DNA from: Ruoffia tabacinasalis
GTDB taxonomy: Bacteria > Bacillota > Bacilli > Lactobacillales > Aerococcaceae
DNA: 64,000 nucleotides
Assembly: GCF_042652985.1 (NCBI RefSeq)
Contig: NZ_JBHSHQ010000073.1
Location: 31,296 to 95,295 of the forward strand
Direction of reading: 5' to 3'
Program-made: the position numbers and the translations under genes
The notes under the pieces: model-generated
Seen by the model: only the letters and a program-made list of their open reading frames with translations
Databases searched by the model: none
Told to the model about the DNA's origin: nothing
In this document: positions 44,143 through 53,423 of the stretch, one piece after another
How positions within the stretch are numbered: position 1 is the stretch's first letter
Layout: the number at the start of each line of letters is the position of its first letter

Positions 44143-44844
44143 ATGAGTTATATTGAACTAAATGATGTAGTAAAAGAGTATAAAAGCGGTGAGGTTGTCA
44201 CTCGCGCAAATGATGGTGTAACATTTACAATCGAATCAGGCGAATTTGCCGTAATATTAGGTCCTTCAGGAGCCGGTAAATCAACAACTTTAAATATATT
44301 AGGTGGAATGGATAAAGCGACATCAGGTGACGTTATTATTGCTGATAATGATATTAGTGATTATTCAGACAAAGAATTAACAACATTCCGTAGAAATAAC
44401 ATTGGCTTTGTCTTCCAAAACTATAATCTTGTGCCAAACTTAACCGCTAAAGAAAACGTCGAGTTATCGATTCAAATATCTAATAGTGATGCGGATGTGA
44501 TGGATGTCCTTAAGCAATGTGGGTTAGACCACCGAGCGGATAACTTCCCAGCTCAACTTTCAGGTGGAGAACAACAACGTGTATCTATTGCTCGCGCTAT
44601 TGCCAGCAAACCAAAATTGTTATTAGCCGATGAACCTACGGGGGCATTAGACTACGAGACAGGTAAGCAAATTCTTAAACTATTGCAAGATACAAGCCGT
44701 AATACCGATACAACCATTGTTGTTATTACTCATAATACAACAATTTCAGAGATGGCAGATCGGGTAATAAAGATTAGAAACGGGAAAGTAGACGATATTG
44801 TTATCAATGATGCACCCCTAAAAGTAGATGAAATAAAATGGTAA
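44143..44844 (+). CDS. ABC transporter ATP-binding protein (MacB/LolD type)
   Basis: The 233-residue ATPase has Walker A GPSGAGKST, the Q-loop FVFQNYNLVPNLTAKENV, the signature LSGGEQQR, Walker B LLLADEPTGALD and the His switch. The insertion and sequence fit the FtsE/MacB/LolD group, which work with FtsX-like permeases as mechanotransmission pumps and not as importers. GAGGTGAG precedes the ATG. It is directly upstream (25 bp) of a large FtsX-type permease. Confidence 0.94.
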   Translation: MSYIELNDVVKEYKSGEVVTRANDGVTFTIESGEFAVILGPSGAGKSTTLNILGGMDKATSGDVIIADNDISDYSDKELTTFRRNNIGFVFQNYNLVPNLTAKENVELSIQISNSDADVMDVLKQCGLDHRADNFPAQLSGGEQQRVSIARAIASKPKLLLADEPTGALDYETGKQILKLLQDTSRNTDTTIVVITHNTTISEMADRVIKIRNGKVDDIVINDAPLKVDEIKW

Positions 44845-44869
44845 TTAGTATTAAGAAGGGGGGAATACT

Positions 44870-47800
44870 ATGAATTCTGCTTTATGGAAAGATAATTTAA
44901 GAGAAATAAAAGAATCGATCCCTCGCTTTATCTCAATATTTGCCATCATTACCTTAGGTGTTTCTTTCTTCGTCGGAATTCGGTCCGCAGGGCCATCCAT
45001 GGTAAGAACTGCTCGAGAAGTATATCAAGAGAATAATATGCCAGATGGACATATATTATCGACAGTTGGTCTTAACGAGACAGATATTGATTTGTTAGAT
45101 AACCAGGATGGTGTCACTATCTTACCAATGCAGTCCATTAATGCTGTTGTCAGTCCTGGTGAAGAAAACGCGAAGATATTCACCTATAACGGTGATGAGA
45201 GTACAAATTTCTTCAAGATTTTTGAAGGACGAATGGTTGAAGATACGGATGAGATTGTCCTCGATACAAAATATCTAGAAACACTTAATGCACAAATGGA
45301 TTCACCTATCCAAATAGGTGATCGAATTACACTAGATAATTCGGACAGTGCTGGTTTCACATTGGAGACGGAAGAGTTCGAAGTGGTCGGCTTTGCTCGT
45401 AATCCACTTTATATAGAAAGAATGACACGAAGCGGATCGGCTAATGTCTTTGGAATTATTAGTGATCAAGCAGTGAGTGGAGATTTATACTCTGAAGCAT
45501 ATTATTGGGTAGATGATGCGAGAGAATACGAAGCCTATACACCAGAATATAATCAAATTGTCGATCAGACTGTGGCTTCATTTGAAGAAGACTTAGAAGG
45601 TAGACCTGAAGTACGAATTGTGGAGCTGCAAGATGAAATTGCGACTTCCATCGATGAAGGGGAAACTGAAGTGGCTGATGGTTACCAAACATTAGAAGAT
45701 GCTCGTGAAGCTTTAGAAGATGCTCAAGCAACTTTATCAGAGGGGCATCAAGAAATATTCGAAGGCCAAAGAACACTTAATCAAGGGATTGCTGACATCG
45801 AAAGCGGAGAAGAAGAACTGAATGATGGAATCAAAGAGTATCAACAAGGTCGGTTAGAACTTGCGGATGCACGGGCACAACTGAATTATAATGAAAAAAC
45901 TTATGAAGAAGGCTTGGCCCAATATGAAGAAGGACTGGCGACCTTTAATGAAGAAATCGCATCTGCTCAGTCACAATTAACGGATGCACAAGCACAGTTA
46001 GATCAAGCAGCATCGCAAGCTCAAGCAGGTTATTCACAATTGGTTGAAGGCCAAGCGGCACTTGATGCCGGTTATAGTCAATTGGCTGCCGGAAGACAAG
46101 AATTGCTAGACCAATTAAGTCTTGCTACAAACGATCAGATACCACCAGAGCAATTGTTAGCTGCAATTGAAGATCAGATTGATGTTATTAACGGCTTCCT
46201 TCAAGTTCTTGAGCAATCGGATACCGGAACAAATCCGGATATTGTATCTTGGATTAATTCATTAAATATTGAACGAGATATCTTAAGAGAGAATCTTCAA
46301 GAGCTCACAGGTATAGTCAATGAATTAGGTGAGGCTGAAGAGCTAGAGCAAACGTTAGCTGATTTGGAACTTTCGACAGAACAAATCACTTTACTAGAAC
46401 AACTTGTTGGAACTGAATTGAGCCCAGCAACTTCAATTGATGATGTTCTACAATTATTAAATAATCGGATAGCTGAGTTAGAGACTCAAACAGAAACATT
46501 CCCAGAGAACCCTTCTGGAAGTGAGAATGAACTTATCAATAAAATTGCTGAACTACGTGAATTAGAACAGCAATTAACAAACATCGAAACGGAATTAAAC
46601 CAACTCCAAACAGAATACAATAATATTGGAGATATTTCGGGACTTATTGCACGAAGAGATGAATTGTTAACTCAGAATGAGTCTTATAATCAACAAATGG
46701 CTGAATTATCACAAGCAATCAGTGCATTAGAATCACAATTACAAAATCCAGAATTAACTGAAGCGGAATCCATTCAAATTGAAAGTGATATACAAACACA
46801 AAGAAATGAATTGAATGAATTTAGCACTTTACTTCAACAAAATAACTCAGAACTGGCAGAGTTGAATCAACAAATTGAACGATTCAATTCTTTAGAAGCT
46901 CAAATTGAAGAGCTTAATAGTCAGCTCAGTCAAACGGAAGCGGCTCTGACGACTGCGCAAGCTGAATTAGATCAACTTCTCGAAGATGGTGGTTTAAATG
47001 AACTACCTCCGGAATTGGACTTAGGTCAAATTCAATCTGAATTGACTCAATTAGTTGAGGTAGTGAATATGTTGCAAACGGGACAAGCGACACTCGATGA
47101 ACAAAGTTCTGTTTTAGCAGCCGGTTGGAATGAATATTATGCTGGCTTGAGTCAATTAGAAGCAGCGCAAAGTACGATTAACCAAGGTTGGACTGAGCTG
47201 AATGCTCAAATTGCGGCAGGTCAAAGTGAGTTAGATACAGCTTATGCTGCAATCACTGAAGGCCGACAAGCCTTAGATGAAGGTATTTCGCAGTTTAACG
47301 AAGGACAAGCGAGTCTTGTTGATGGTAAACGGGTGATTGATGAGTCTTACAATACTCTTATTGCAGGGCGAAGAGAACTTGAAACAGGGCGTGAAGATGT
47401 TCTAGCTGGTCGAATGGAATTGATGCAAGGTGACGCTGAGTATAACTTAAATCGTTATGAATTTATCTCAGAAGAAGAGGATGCCTTAGAAGATTTAGAA
47501 CAGGCTGAAGTAGATATTGCTGATGCTAAAGAATCTCTAAACGATTTAGAAGTGCCAACCTATGTAGTGGAAAACCGCGGAAGTTCAAGTGCATATCAAA
47601 GTTTAAATGATAATGCTGAACAACTAAATGTCATTTCTAATATATTTCCAGTATTTTTCTTTGCGATAGCCATCTTAGTAACGTTCACAACAATTAAACG
47701 TATGGCAAGTGAACAAAGAAATTACATGGGAACAATGAAACAACTAGGGTATAACAACGGAACGATTATTCAGAAGTTCGTTGTCTATGCCGGTATTGCC

Positions 47801-49234
47801 GGAATATTAGGTACAATTGTTGGGTTAATCATTGGTTATGTAGTCTTTCCAGGTGTCATCTTAAACGCATATAATATGTTGTATTACTTTGATGCTCCTG
47901 AGATTGAAATCTTATGGGGATGGAATATTCTTGCAGCTGTCATAGCCTTGGCGACAGCTTTATTCCCAGCGATCTATACACCACTTAAAATGTTGCGCAC
48001 CCAACCGGCCAATCTATTACAACCAGAACCACCGAAATCAGGTAAGAAATTATTCCTTGAACGTGTGCCAAGTATTTGGAATCGATTATCATTTAATGCC
48101 AAAATGACAGTGCGAAATCTACTAAGATACAAAGGACGTAACTCGATGACTCTTATTGGAGTCGCAGGGTGTACGATGTTAATCGTAACAGGTTTCGGTA
48201 TTAGTAATACAATTTCTGGTGTTGTGGATGGTCAGTTTAATCAACTCCAAACATATGATGGAATGGTTTACCTTAATGAAGATTTAGAAGAATCTGAAAT
48301 TGAAGACATGAATCAGTCACTCACAGAGATGGATGGCGTAGAGGGTTATATGCCAGCGCTACTTGAAACGTATGATGCAGAATTGGAAGATGGTCAGACA
48401 CAATCCGTTACTGTAACAGTTCCTCTAGGTGATTTAGAATCGTTCTCAGACTACGTTACATTACGCGAAAGAGGCCAGGAACCAATTCCAAATGCCATCG
48501 TAGATAAAGGTCCATTTATTACGGAAAGAATGGGTGAGTTACTGAATTTATCAGAAAACGACTCATTTACCTTAGAAAATGAAGACTTTGAAGAGTTTAC
48601 TGTAGAAGATTTTACCGTTGTAGAAAACTACGCTTCTCACTACCTCTATGTTAATCCTGAACAATATGAAAGTATATTTGGGGAAGAACCAAGTCAAAAT
48701 GCTTACTTAGTTCACTACACAGAAGGTGTCAGTCAAAAAGAAACTGAAGAAGCAATCATGGACAATGATAATGTCTTAACGACTGTCGATTTGAATACAC
48801 TTGCTGAAAGTATCGCAGATCAAATGGGAAGTTTAGATTTAATTACATTAGTTCTAATTATCTCAGCAGCTTCATTAGCCTTTGTCGTTCTGTATAACTT
48901 AACGAATATTAATGTTGCTGAACGAATTCGAGAACTGTCTACCATTAAAGTACTTGGTTTCTACGACCGAGAAGTAAGTATGTATATCTTTAACGAGGTA
49001 TTAGTACTAACCGTCTTAGGTAGCTTAGTTGGTTTAGTGCTCGGAACAATCTTAAATACTTATTTATTAAAAACAATGCAAATGATGGACGTCTTGTTCC
49101 ATCCAAGTGTTTCAATAGGCGGTTACATCGCTTCATTCTTCATATCCTTAGCATTCTCTGCAATAGTCATGGTGGCTATGCACTTTAAACTGAAAAAAAT
49201 CGATATGGTTGAAGCACTTAAAGGTGTAGATTAA
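44870..49234 (+). CDS. FtsX-type ABC permease with long coiled-coil ectodomain
   Basis: The 1454-residue protein has an N-terminal helix (about 19-40), an ectodomain of about 870 residues, then two FtsX units with helices near 920-940, 968-996, 1012-1038, 1092-1115, 1320-1346, 1370-1400 and 1415-1440. Between 1115 and 1320 lies a second, MacB-like periplasmic-type domain. The ectodomain begins globular (about 45-245), then is a long coiled coil of A-x-L-x-E/D-G repeats (ADGYQTLEDA, IADIESGEEEL) similar to YhgE/Pip stalks, interrupted by a Gln/Glu/Leu coil. Likely a mechanotransmission ABC machine acting on the wall or on exported molecules; substrate unknown. AGGGGGGAA precedes the ATG. Confidence 0.9.
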   Translation: MNSALWKDNLREIKESIPRFISIFAIITLGVSFFVGIRSAGPSMVRTAREVYQENNMPDGHILSTVGLNETDIDLLDNQDGVTILPMQSINAVVSPGEENAKIFTYNGDESTNFFKIFEGRMVEDTDEIVLDTKYLETLNAQMDSPIQIGDRITLDNSDSAGFTLETEEFEVVGFARNPLYIERMTRSGSANVFGIISDQAVSGDLYSEAYYWVDDAREYEAYTPEYNQIVDQTVASFEEDLEGRPEVRIVELQDEIATSIDEGETEVADGYQTLEDAREALEDAQATLSEGHQEIFEGQRTLNQGIADIESGEEELNDGIKEYQQGRLELADARAQLNYNEKTYEEGLAQYEEGLATFNEEIASAQSQLTDAQAQLDQAASQAQAGYSQLVEGQAALDAGYSQLAAGRQELLDQLSLATNDQIPPEQLLAAIEDQIDVINGFLQVLEQSDTGTNPDIVSWINSLNIERDILRENLQELTGIVNELGEAEELEQTLADLELSTEQITLLEQLVGTELSPATSIDDVLQLLNNRIAELETQTETFPENPSGSENELINKIAELRELEQQLTNIETELNQLQTEYNNIGDISGLIARRDELLTQNESYNQQMAELSQAISALESQLQNPELTEAESIQIESDIQTQRNELNEFSTLLQQNNSELAELNQQIERFNSLEAQIEELNSQLSQTEAALTTAQAELDQLLEDGGLNELPPELDLGQIQSELTQLVEVVNMLQTGQATLDEQSSVLAAGWNEYYAGLSQLEAAQSTINQGWTELNAQIAAGQSELDTAYAAITEGRQALDEGISQFNEGQASLVDGKRVIDESYNTLIAGRRELETGREDVLAGRMELMQGDAEYNLNRYEFISEEEDALEDLEQAEVDIADAKESLNDLEVPTYVVENRGSSSAYQSLNDNAEQLNVISNIFPVFFFAIAILVTFTTIKRMASEQRNYMGTMKQLGYNNGTIIQKFVVYAGIAGILGTIVGLIIGYVVFPGVILNAYNMLYYFDAPEIEILWGWNILAAVIALATALFPAIYTPLKMLRTQPANLLQPEPPKSGKKLFLERVPSIWNRLSFNAKMTVRNLLRYKGRNSMTLIGVAGCTMLIVTGFGISNTISGVVDGQFNQLQTYDGMVYLNEDLEESEIEDMNQSLTEMDGVEGYMPALLETYDAELEDGQTQSVTVTVPLGDLESFSDYVTLRERGQEPIPNAIVDKGPFITERMGELLNLSENDSFTLENEDFEEFTVEDFTVVENYASHYLYVNPEQYESIFGEEPSQNAYLVHYTEGVSQKETEEAIMDNDNVLTTVDLNTLAESIADQMGSLDLITLVLIISAASLAFVVLYNLTNINVAERIRELSTIKVLGFYDREVSMYIFNEVLVLTVLGSLVGLVLGTILNTYLLKTMQMMDVLFHPSVSIGGYIASFFISLAFSAIVMVAMHFKLKKIDMVEALKGVD

Positions 49235-49250
49235 TAACAAAATATTTTCC

Positions 49251-49309
49251 AAAAAACTTTCAATGAATTCTAAGTTAATTGACTTTAGAATCGTTGGGAG
49301 TTTTTATTT
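49251..49309 (+). terminator. Imperfect terminator after ABC permease
   Basis: AAAACT...ATTCTAA and TTAGAAT...AGTTTT arms with mismatches between, followed by T5. Confidence 0.65.
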
Positions 49310-49396
49310 TGAAATAAAAATAATTTGCTTGTTAGAAGAATGTTACAAAACTAATATATATATGGAAAGACAACAGGTTACAGAATTTATCCTCAA

Positions 49397-49413
49397 GTTT
49401 GTAACTGACAAAC
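49397..49413. promoter_or_regulatory. Perfect palindrome on a -35 box
   Basis: GTTTGT-AACTG-ACAAAC overlaps the -35 CTGACA of the next gene. Candidate operator. Confidence 0.5.
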
Positions 49414-49434
49414 TGACACATTCTATGCTACAAT
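49405..49434 (+). promoter_or_regulatory. Promoter of zinc-ribbon/serine-hydrolase-like gene
   Basis: -35 CTGACA, 18-bp spacer, -10 TACAAT with upstream TGC. Confidence 0.65.
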
Positions 49435-49478
49435 AGAAAGCACAAGAGGAATGACAACATTTCTAGGAGGTAGAGTTA

Positions 49479-51365
49479 ATGCAGTGTCCAAATTGTGGTA
49501 GAAACGTAAGAAGTAAAAATCAATGTGCCTATTGTGGGCATGTCTTCAATAAACAAGAAGTAGCAGAATTAAAAGAAGAATCACGTAATGAAGACGTAGT
49601 ACAAGAAACACCGCGTCGTTCTAGTGGAGGATTCAGTCGTGTGTTATGGGGAATTATTAAATTAGTTCTTGCCGTAGCTATTGTTTTCTTAGCCTTTTTA
49701 TATGGCCCACGAATTATTAATCAAGTTGTAGATTATTTCCAGACGTCTGATACAGAAGTTGTTCAAAATACACCTGAAGAACCTGTAACGGAAGCGCCTG
49801 TTACTGAGGAATCTGAAGGGGAAGAACCTTCTGAAGATACACAAGATTCTGAATCAGAAACAGAAGATTCAGCTGCAACAAGCGAAACTGAAGAATCAAC
49901 TGAGTCATCTGAATCAGAAGAAGAAAGTAACGCTGACGGTCAATTATCTATTGTGAATCAAGAAGTAAACTTAGATGAATACCCATTAACGAATGTCGCA
50001 CTTGAGTTTAATGAGTCATTAGATAATGTGGATAGTACTACATTTAACTTTACTATCGATGCTAATGGAGAAACAGTAGAACTTGAAGATGATTATTCAT
50101 TAGTTAAAGATGGCCAAACACTAACAATCAGCTTTAACGATCCTTCTGTAGCAGTACTTTCTACAGATGCTCAAGAACAAGTACTTAACGTTGAATCTGA
50201 ATCATTAGGTGTAAGTGAAAGTATTTCTTATGAAGTACCTACATCTTCATTAGATACAGAACAAGCTGAATTCTTTAACTCAACGATTACAGATAACTTA
50301 GCGTCTATTGGCGATGTATCAGCAGTTGTTTATCCGCAAGATGCTGAAGTGCCATATGTTTATGATGACCAAAGCGTTGAAGCAGACGCATTAATTTCAT
50401 GGTTTGTCTTAGGCTTTACATTCAATGCGATTGAAGACGGTGAATTAACACTTGAAGATCCAGTCGTAGTGTCATCTGATTTAGTAGCTGAAAATGACGA
50501 AGGGATTGTAGCAACTGCTGAAGAAGGCACAGAATTTACGATTCAAGAATTATTATCAGCAGTCGTTGAAGCAAATGACGTGTCAGCAATGAATCATTTA
50601 ATTCAAGAAACAGGTGGACCAAACGCCTTTAACTTATGGTTAAATGAATCAAATTACTTCTCAACGCGAGTAACACAAATGTTAACAATGCAAGAATCAG
50701 GGCAAGTGACTGGTGCAGTAACAAGCGCACAAGATATTGCTCAATTACTTAATAAATTAGCACACAATGAATTAGTATCAGAAGAAGCAGATGCAACAAT
50801 TAAAGAATTATTATTAAATACACCAGTGACAGCAAAATATCCTGAAGGTCAAATTGCTGGATATCAAACGCGTTACGAAATTGCATCAGCTGATACAAAC
50901 ACTGCACAACAAAACTATGCAGGAATTGTTGAATTAGAAGACACTTACTATATTACTGTCATTCTAACTTCTAACTTCACGAGTGCTGAAGAGGTTGTCC
51001 CAGCCATTTCAACTTCTATTTCTGACATTGTGACTTACTTTGAAACTGGGCAAACACCAGAAGAAGTAGCCGAAGAAGAAGCGGCTGCTCAAGCAGAGGA
51101 AGAAGCAGAAGCACAAGCCCAAGCAGAAGCAGAGTCATTAGCTGCTGAAGAAGCGGCTCAATCTCAAGTGAATGTTGTTGATGAATCGACACCAGAAACA
51201 GGTACAGTGGGAGAAGATGGAAGAACGTATTCAAACCAATATGTTGATAACATCGGATCTTACGTGAACTTACCTGAAGAAACAGTTTATGACGAAACAA
51301 CTGGAGAAACTAGACCAGCTGAATGGTTCTTCGATGAATCAGACGGAAGATACTATTACCGTTAA
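49479..51365 (+). CDS. Zinc-ribbon membrane protein with degenerate beta-lactamase-like domain
   Basis: The 628-residue protein has an N-terminal zinc ribbon (C3-x2-C6 and C16-x2-C19), one membrane helix (about 53-75), an acidic Ser/Glu spacer (95-150), a beta domain (about 160-265) and a beta-lactamase/transpeptidase-like domain (about 270-505). Where an active enzyme has SxxK it reads S307-W-F-V, without Lys; the SDN motif reads AND. It is therefore probably a non-catalytic binding protein. A Glu/Ala helix (about 525-560) and a Tyr/Asp-rich tail end it. The ribbon would face the cytosol and the rest the wall. AGGAGG precedes the ATG. Confidence 0.8.
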   Translation: MQCPNCGRNVRSKNQCAYCGHVFNKQEVAELKEESRNEDVVQETPRRSSGGFSRVLWGIIKLVLAVAIVFLAFLYGPRIINQVVDYFQTSDTEVVQNTPEEPVTEAPVTEESEGEEPSEDTQDSESETEDSAATSETEESTESSESEEESNADGQLSIVNQEVNLDEYPLTNVALEFNESLDNVDSTTFNFTIDANGETVELEDDYSLVKDGQTLTISFNDPSVAVLSTDAQEQVLNVESESLGVSESISYEVPTSSLDTEQAEFFNSTITDNLASIGDVSAVVYPQDAEVPYVYDDQSVEADALISWFVLGFTFNAIEDGELTLEDPVVVSSDLVAENDEGIVATAEEGTEFTIQELLSAVVEANDVSAMNHLIQETGGPNAFNLWLNESNYFSTRVTQMLTMQESGQVTGAVTSAQDIAQLLNKLAHNELVSEEADATIKELLLNTPVTAKYPEGQIAGYQTRYEIASADTNTAQQNYAGIVELEDTYYITVILTSNFTSAEEVVPAISTSISDIVTYFETGQTPEEVAEEEAAAQAEEEAEAQAQAEAESLAAEEAAQSQVNVVDESTPETGTVGEDGRTYSNQYVDNIGSYVNLPEETVYDETTGETRPAEWFFDESDGRYYYR

Positions 51366-51375
51366 TTAAATACTA

Positions 51376-51424
51376 AAAACCGCCTAGGTATTATCTGATA
51401 TAGATAACGCCTAGGCGGTTTTGT
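51376..51424. terminator. Two-way terminator
   Basis: AAAACCGCCTAGG and CCTAGGCGGTTTT with an inner TTATCT/AGATAA stem. It serves both converging genes. Confidence 0.92.
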
Positions 51425-51438
51425 ATTGTTATCAAGTC

Positions 51439-51948
51439 TTAAGAATCTTGTTTACGGTTTGGAAGGGTTCGGTTCACAGCAATGGCAACACCCGTTCCAA
51501 ACACTGTATCTAAAATCCGGCTAATACTATAAACAAGCCAAGTGTCTTCAGGTGTACCTAAGTATACAACTAAAAATGTTGCCGTCGAATTAATAATACT
51601 TTGCTTATTACCAAATAAAGTGCAAAAATTAAGCACTAATAGGACTCCTAAACCTCCAGAAACTGAAGTATAAATATCATTATTCAGTATAGGAAAATTC
51701 CGTCTTAAAAAAATTAAAGTTGTAGCAATTAACACGCCAATGGTGTTACCAAAGATACGGTATTTTGCATATTTATAAGTGTCTGTCATATTCTCACGTA
51801 TGGCAAACACAGCTGATAGAGCGGCCAAAGTTGCATGTCCTAAATTAAAGACTGAGTATACGATAATAATTAAAGAAACTGAGACAGCACTTTTTCTTGC
51901 TCGCCAACCGAGCGACAATCTATCTTTAAATGATTTGTTCTCTTCCAT
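51439..51948 (-). CDS. FUSC/aromatic acid exporter-like membrane protein
   Basis: The 169-residue protein has about four to five membrane helices. It begins with RLSLGWRARKSAVSVSLIII and has ATLAALSAVFAIRENM and YRIFGNTIGVLIATTLIF, matching the N-terminal half of FUSC/ArAE proteins (DUF939). It lacks the cytosolic half of longer family members. The substrate is unknown. ATG 51948 has AAAGGA; the TTG one codon upstream is less likely. It is divergent from an HTH protein gene whose promoter carries repeats, so the two may be co-regulated. Confidence 0.82.
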   Translation of the reverse strand: MEENKSFKDRLSLGWRARKSAVSVSLIIIVYSVFNLGHATLAALSAVFAIRENMTDTYKYAKYRIFGNTIGVLIATTLIFLRRNFPILNNDIYTSVSGGLGVLLVLNFCTLFGNKQSIINSTATFLVVYLGTPEDTWLVYSISRILDTVFGTGVAIAVNRTLPNRKQDS

Positions 51949-52014
51949 CAATGAATCCTTTCGATTTTTTCTAAACCTAATAGTATCAAATATTATAAAT
52001 TTGTCTATAAATCA

Positions 52015-52044
52015 TTTGGATATATCACGTATAGGGTGTATAAT
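52015..52044 (+). promoter_or_regulatory. Promoter of HTH protein gene
   Basis: -35 TTTGGA, 18-bp spacer, -10 TATAAT. One 13-base repeat fills the spacer. Confidence 0.6.
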
Positions 52045-52074
52045 ATAATTAAAAATACACGTAAAGGGTGATAT
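52022..52074. promoter_or_regulatory. Candidate operator: two direct repeats with inverted ends
   Basis: CACGTATAGGGTG (52026-52038) and CACGTAAAGGGTG (52058-52070) are 32 bp apart, three helix turns. The outer ends ATATCAC and GTGATAT are inverted copies. One repeat lies in the promoter spacer, the other covers the ribosome site, so a bound protein would block both steps. Confidence 0.55.
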
Positions 52075-52075
52075 T

Positions 52076-52603
52076 ATGAATCCAGCATTAATTCAAATCG
52101 TAGTTCAAGTTATTCGTGAAAAGTATATGAGTGAGAAAGCATTTTACACTGAAAAACTAGGTATCTCCCCACAAAGTTGGGATCGTTGGAAGAAAGGTGA
52201 ACAAGGTCTTAAATACGATAATGTTCAAATTCTATCAACGTTATTCACAGATTATGAGTGGATGCTTGTGCAAAAGGTTGTAAGAACCACAGAAATCATG
52301 CCAGAAGTTGTGAACAATCCAGTCAAAGAGTATAATTTCTTAAAATACCAAATCGCCAAAAAATGGGTTAATAATGGGATTGCACGCTTAGAATGGCATC
52401 AGAGTGATGAGAACACGGAAGAAAGTGTAAGAAAATCAAACATGGTTATTCTACAATTGATTGTTGATTATAATTTATGGGGTTATAATGATATTATTGA
52501 ATTGAGATTACCGGGAATTATTCGCCAACAAATTGGACATGACGAGGTAAAACTTTTACAATGGTTTGTGGATGAAAGTGAGAAGTTACAAGAAAGCGAA
52601 TAA
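52076..52603 (+). CDS. HTH-like DNA-binding protein, hypothetical
   Basis: The 175-residue protein has an N-terminal XRE-like helix-turn-helix (about 18-50; SEKAFYTEKLGISPQSWDRW) and a helical C-terminus rich in Trp, Asn and Leu (WGYNDIIELRLPGIIRQQIG). No other family was recognised. AAAGGGTG before the ATG is both ribosome site and part of a repeat, suggesting autoregulation. A glucosaminidase gene follows 12 bp after the stop, so it may be in the same operon. Confidence 0.7.
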   Translation: MNPALIQIVVQVIREKYMSEKAFYTEKLGISPQSWDRWKKGEQGLKYDNVQILSTLFTDYEWMLVQKVVRTTEIMPEVVNNPVKEYNFLKYQIAKKWVNNGIARLEWHQSDENTEESVRKSNMVILQLIVDYNLWGYNDIIELRLPGIIRQQIGHDEVKLLQWFVDESEKLQESE

Positions 52604-52615
52604 AAGTGAGGCATT

Positions 52616-53329
52616 ATGGCCAAAAAGAAGAAGAGAAAATTATTTAAATTTAAAAAACGTCCCACTCGACGTAAAAAACGCAAAACAAATTACAAACAAG
52701 CATGGAATCGATTTAAAACCGATTTTCTACAAAAGATTGGGATATTATCCATCTTTTTTGTAATTTTTACTTTATTAAGTGGGATAGTTATTTATCGATG
52801 GGTTGATACGGCAAACCAAAGGCACGGTGAATTGATGCAACGTGAAGTTGATTATGAACAACGAATCGGCTTTATCGAATCGATTGTACCAATTTCACAA
52901 AGACTTCAAAGACAATATGGTGTCTTAGCCAGTGTTTCAATGGCTCAAGCAGCTTTAGAAAGTGATTTTGGCCGGAGTCAGCTTGGGGCAGAGTATAATA
53001 ATCTTTACGGTGTCAAAACGGACGCCACTGATCCAGATGGCGTAGATTTTCAAACGTTAGAATATTTTGATGATGAATGGGTTGAAATTACCGACCGATT
53101 TAAAGTTTATCCGAGTTGGGAAGCTTCGATGGAAGGGCATGCCATTCTAATCAATGAGGGTACCTCTTGGGACCCAACGTTTTATCAAGCGGTTCTCAAC
53201 GGTGATAACTATGTAGAACAAGCGAATGGTTTGCAGGAATCAGGATACGCAACGGATCCTACTTATGCCGATAAGATTATCGAAATGATTGAAACATATG
53301 AATTGAATCAGTATGATCAACCAATCTAA
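52616..53329 (+). CDS. Membrane-anchored glucosaminidase (LytG/FlgJ-type)
   Basis: The 237-residue protein has a basic N-terminus (many Lys/Arg to about 35), a membrane helix (about 40-62), and the glucosaminidase domain: QYGVLASVSMAQAALESDFG with catalytic E115, NLYGVKTD, FKVYPSWEASMEGHA. It cuts the glycan strands of peptidoglycan (N-acetylglucosaminidase type). GTGAGG is close to the ATG. There are no wall-binding repeats, unlike larger autolysins, so it acts near the membrane. Confidence 0.88.
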   Translation: MAKKKKRKLFKFKKRPTRRKKRKTNYKQAWNRFKTDFLQKIGILSIFFVIFTLLSGIVIYRWVDTANQRHGELMQREVDYEQRIGFIESIVPISQRLQRQYGVLASVSMAQAALESDFGRSQLGAEYNNLYGVKTDATDPDGVDFQTLEYFDDEWVEITDRFKVYPSWEASMEGHAILINEGTSWDPTFYQAVLNGDNYVEQANGLQESGYATDPTYADKIIEMIETYELNQYDQPI

Positions 53330-53423
53330 TTAGAAAAATACTAATTTATCAGTGCTAGAAATTGTATGATGTGTTATTATTATAGGTGCATTTAAATATA
53401 CAATATTGAAGGGAGTAGACAGG

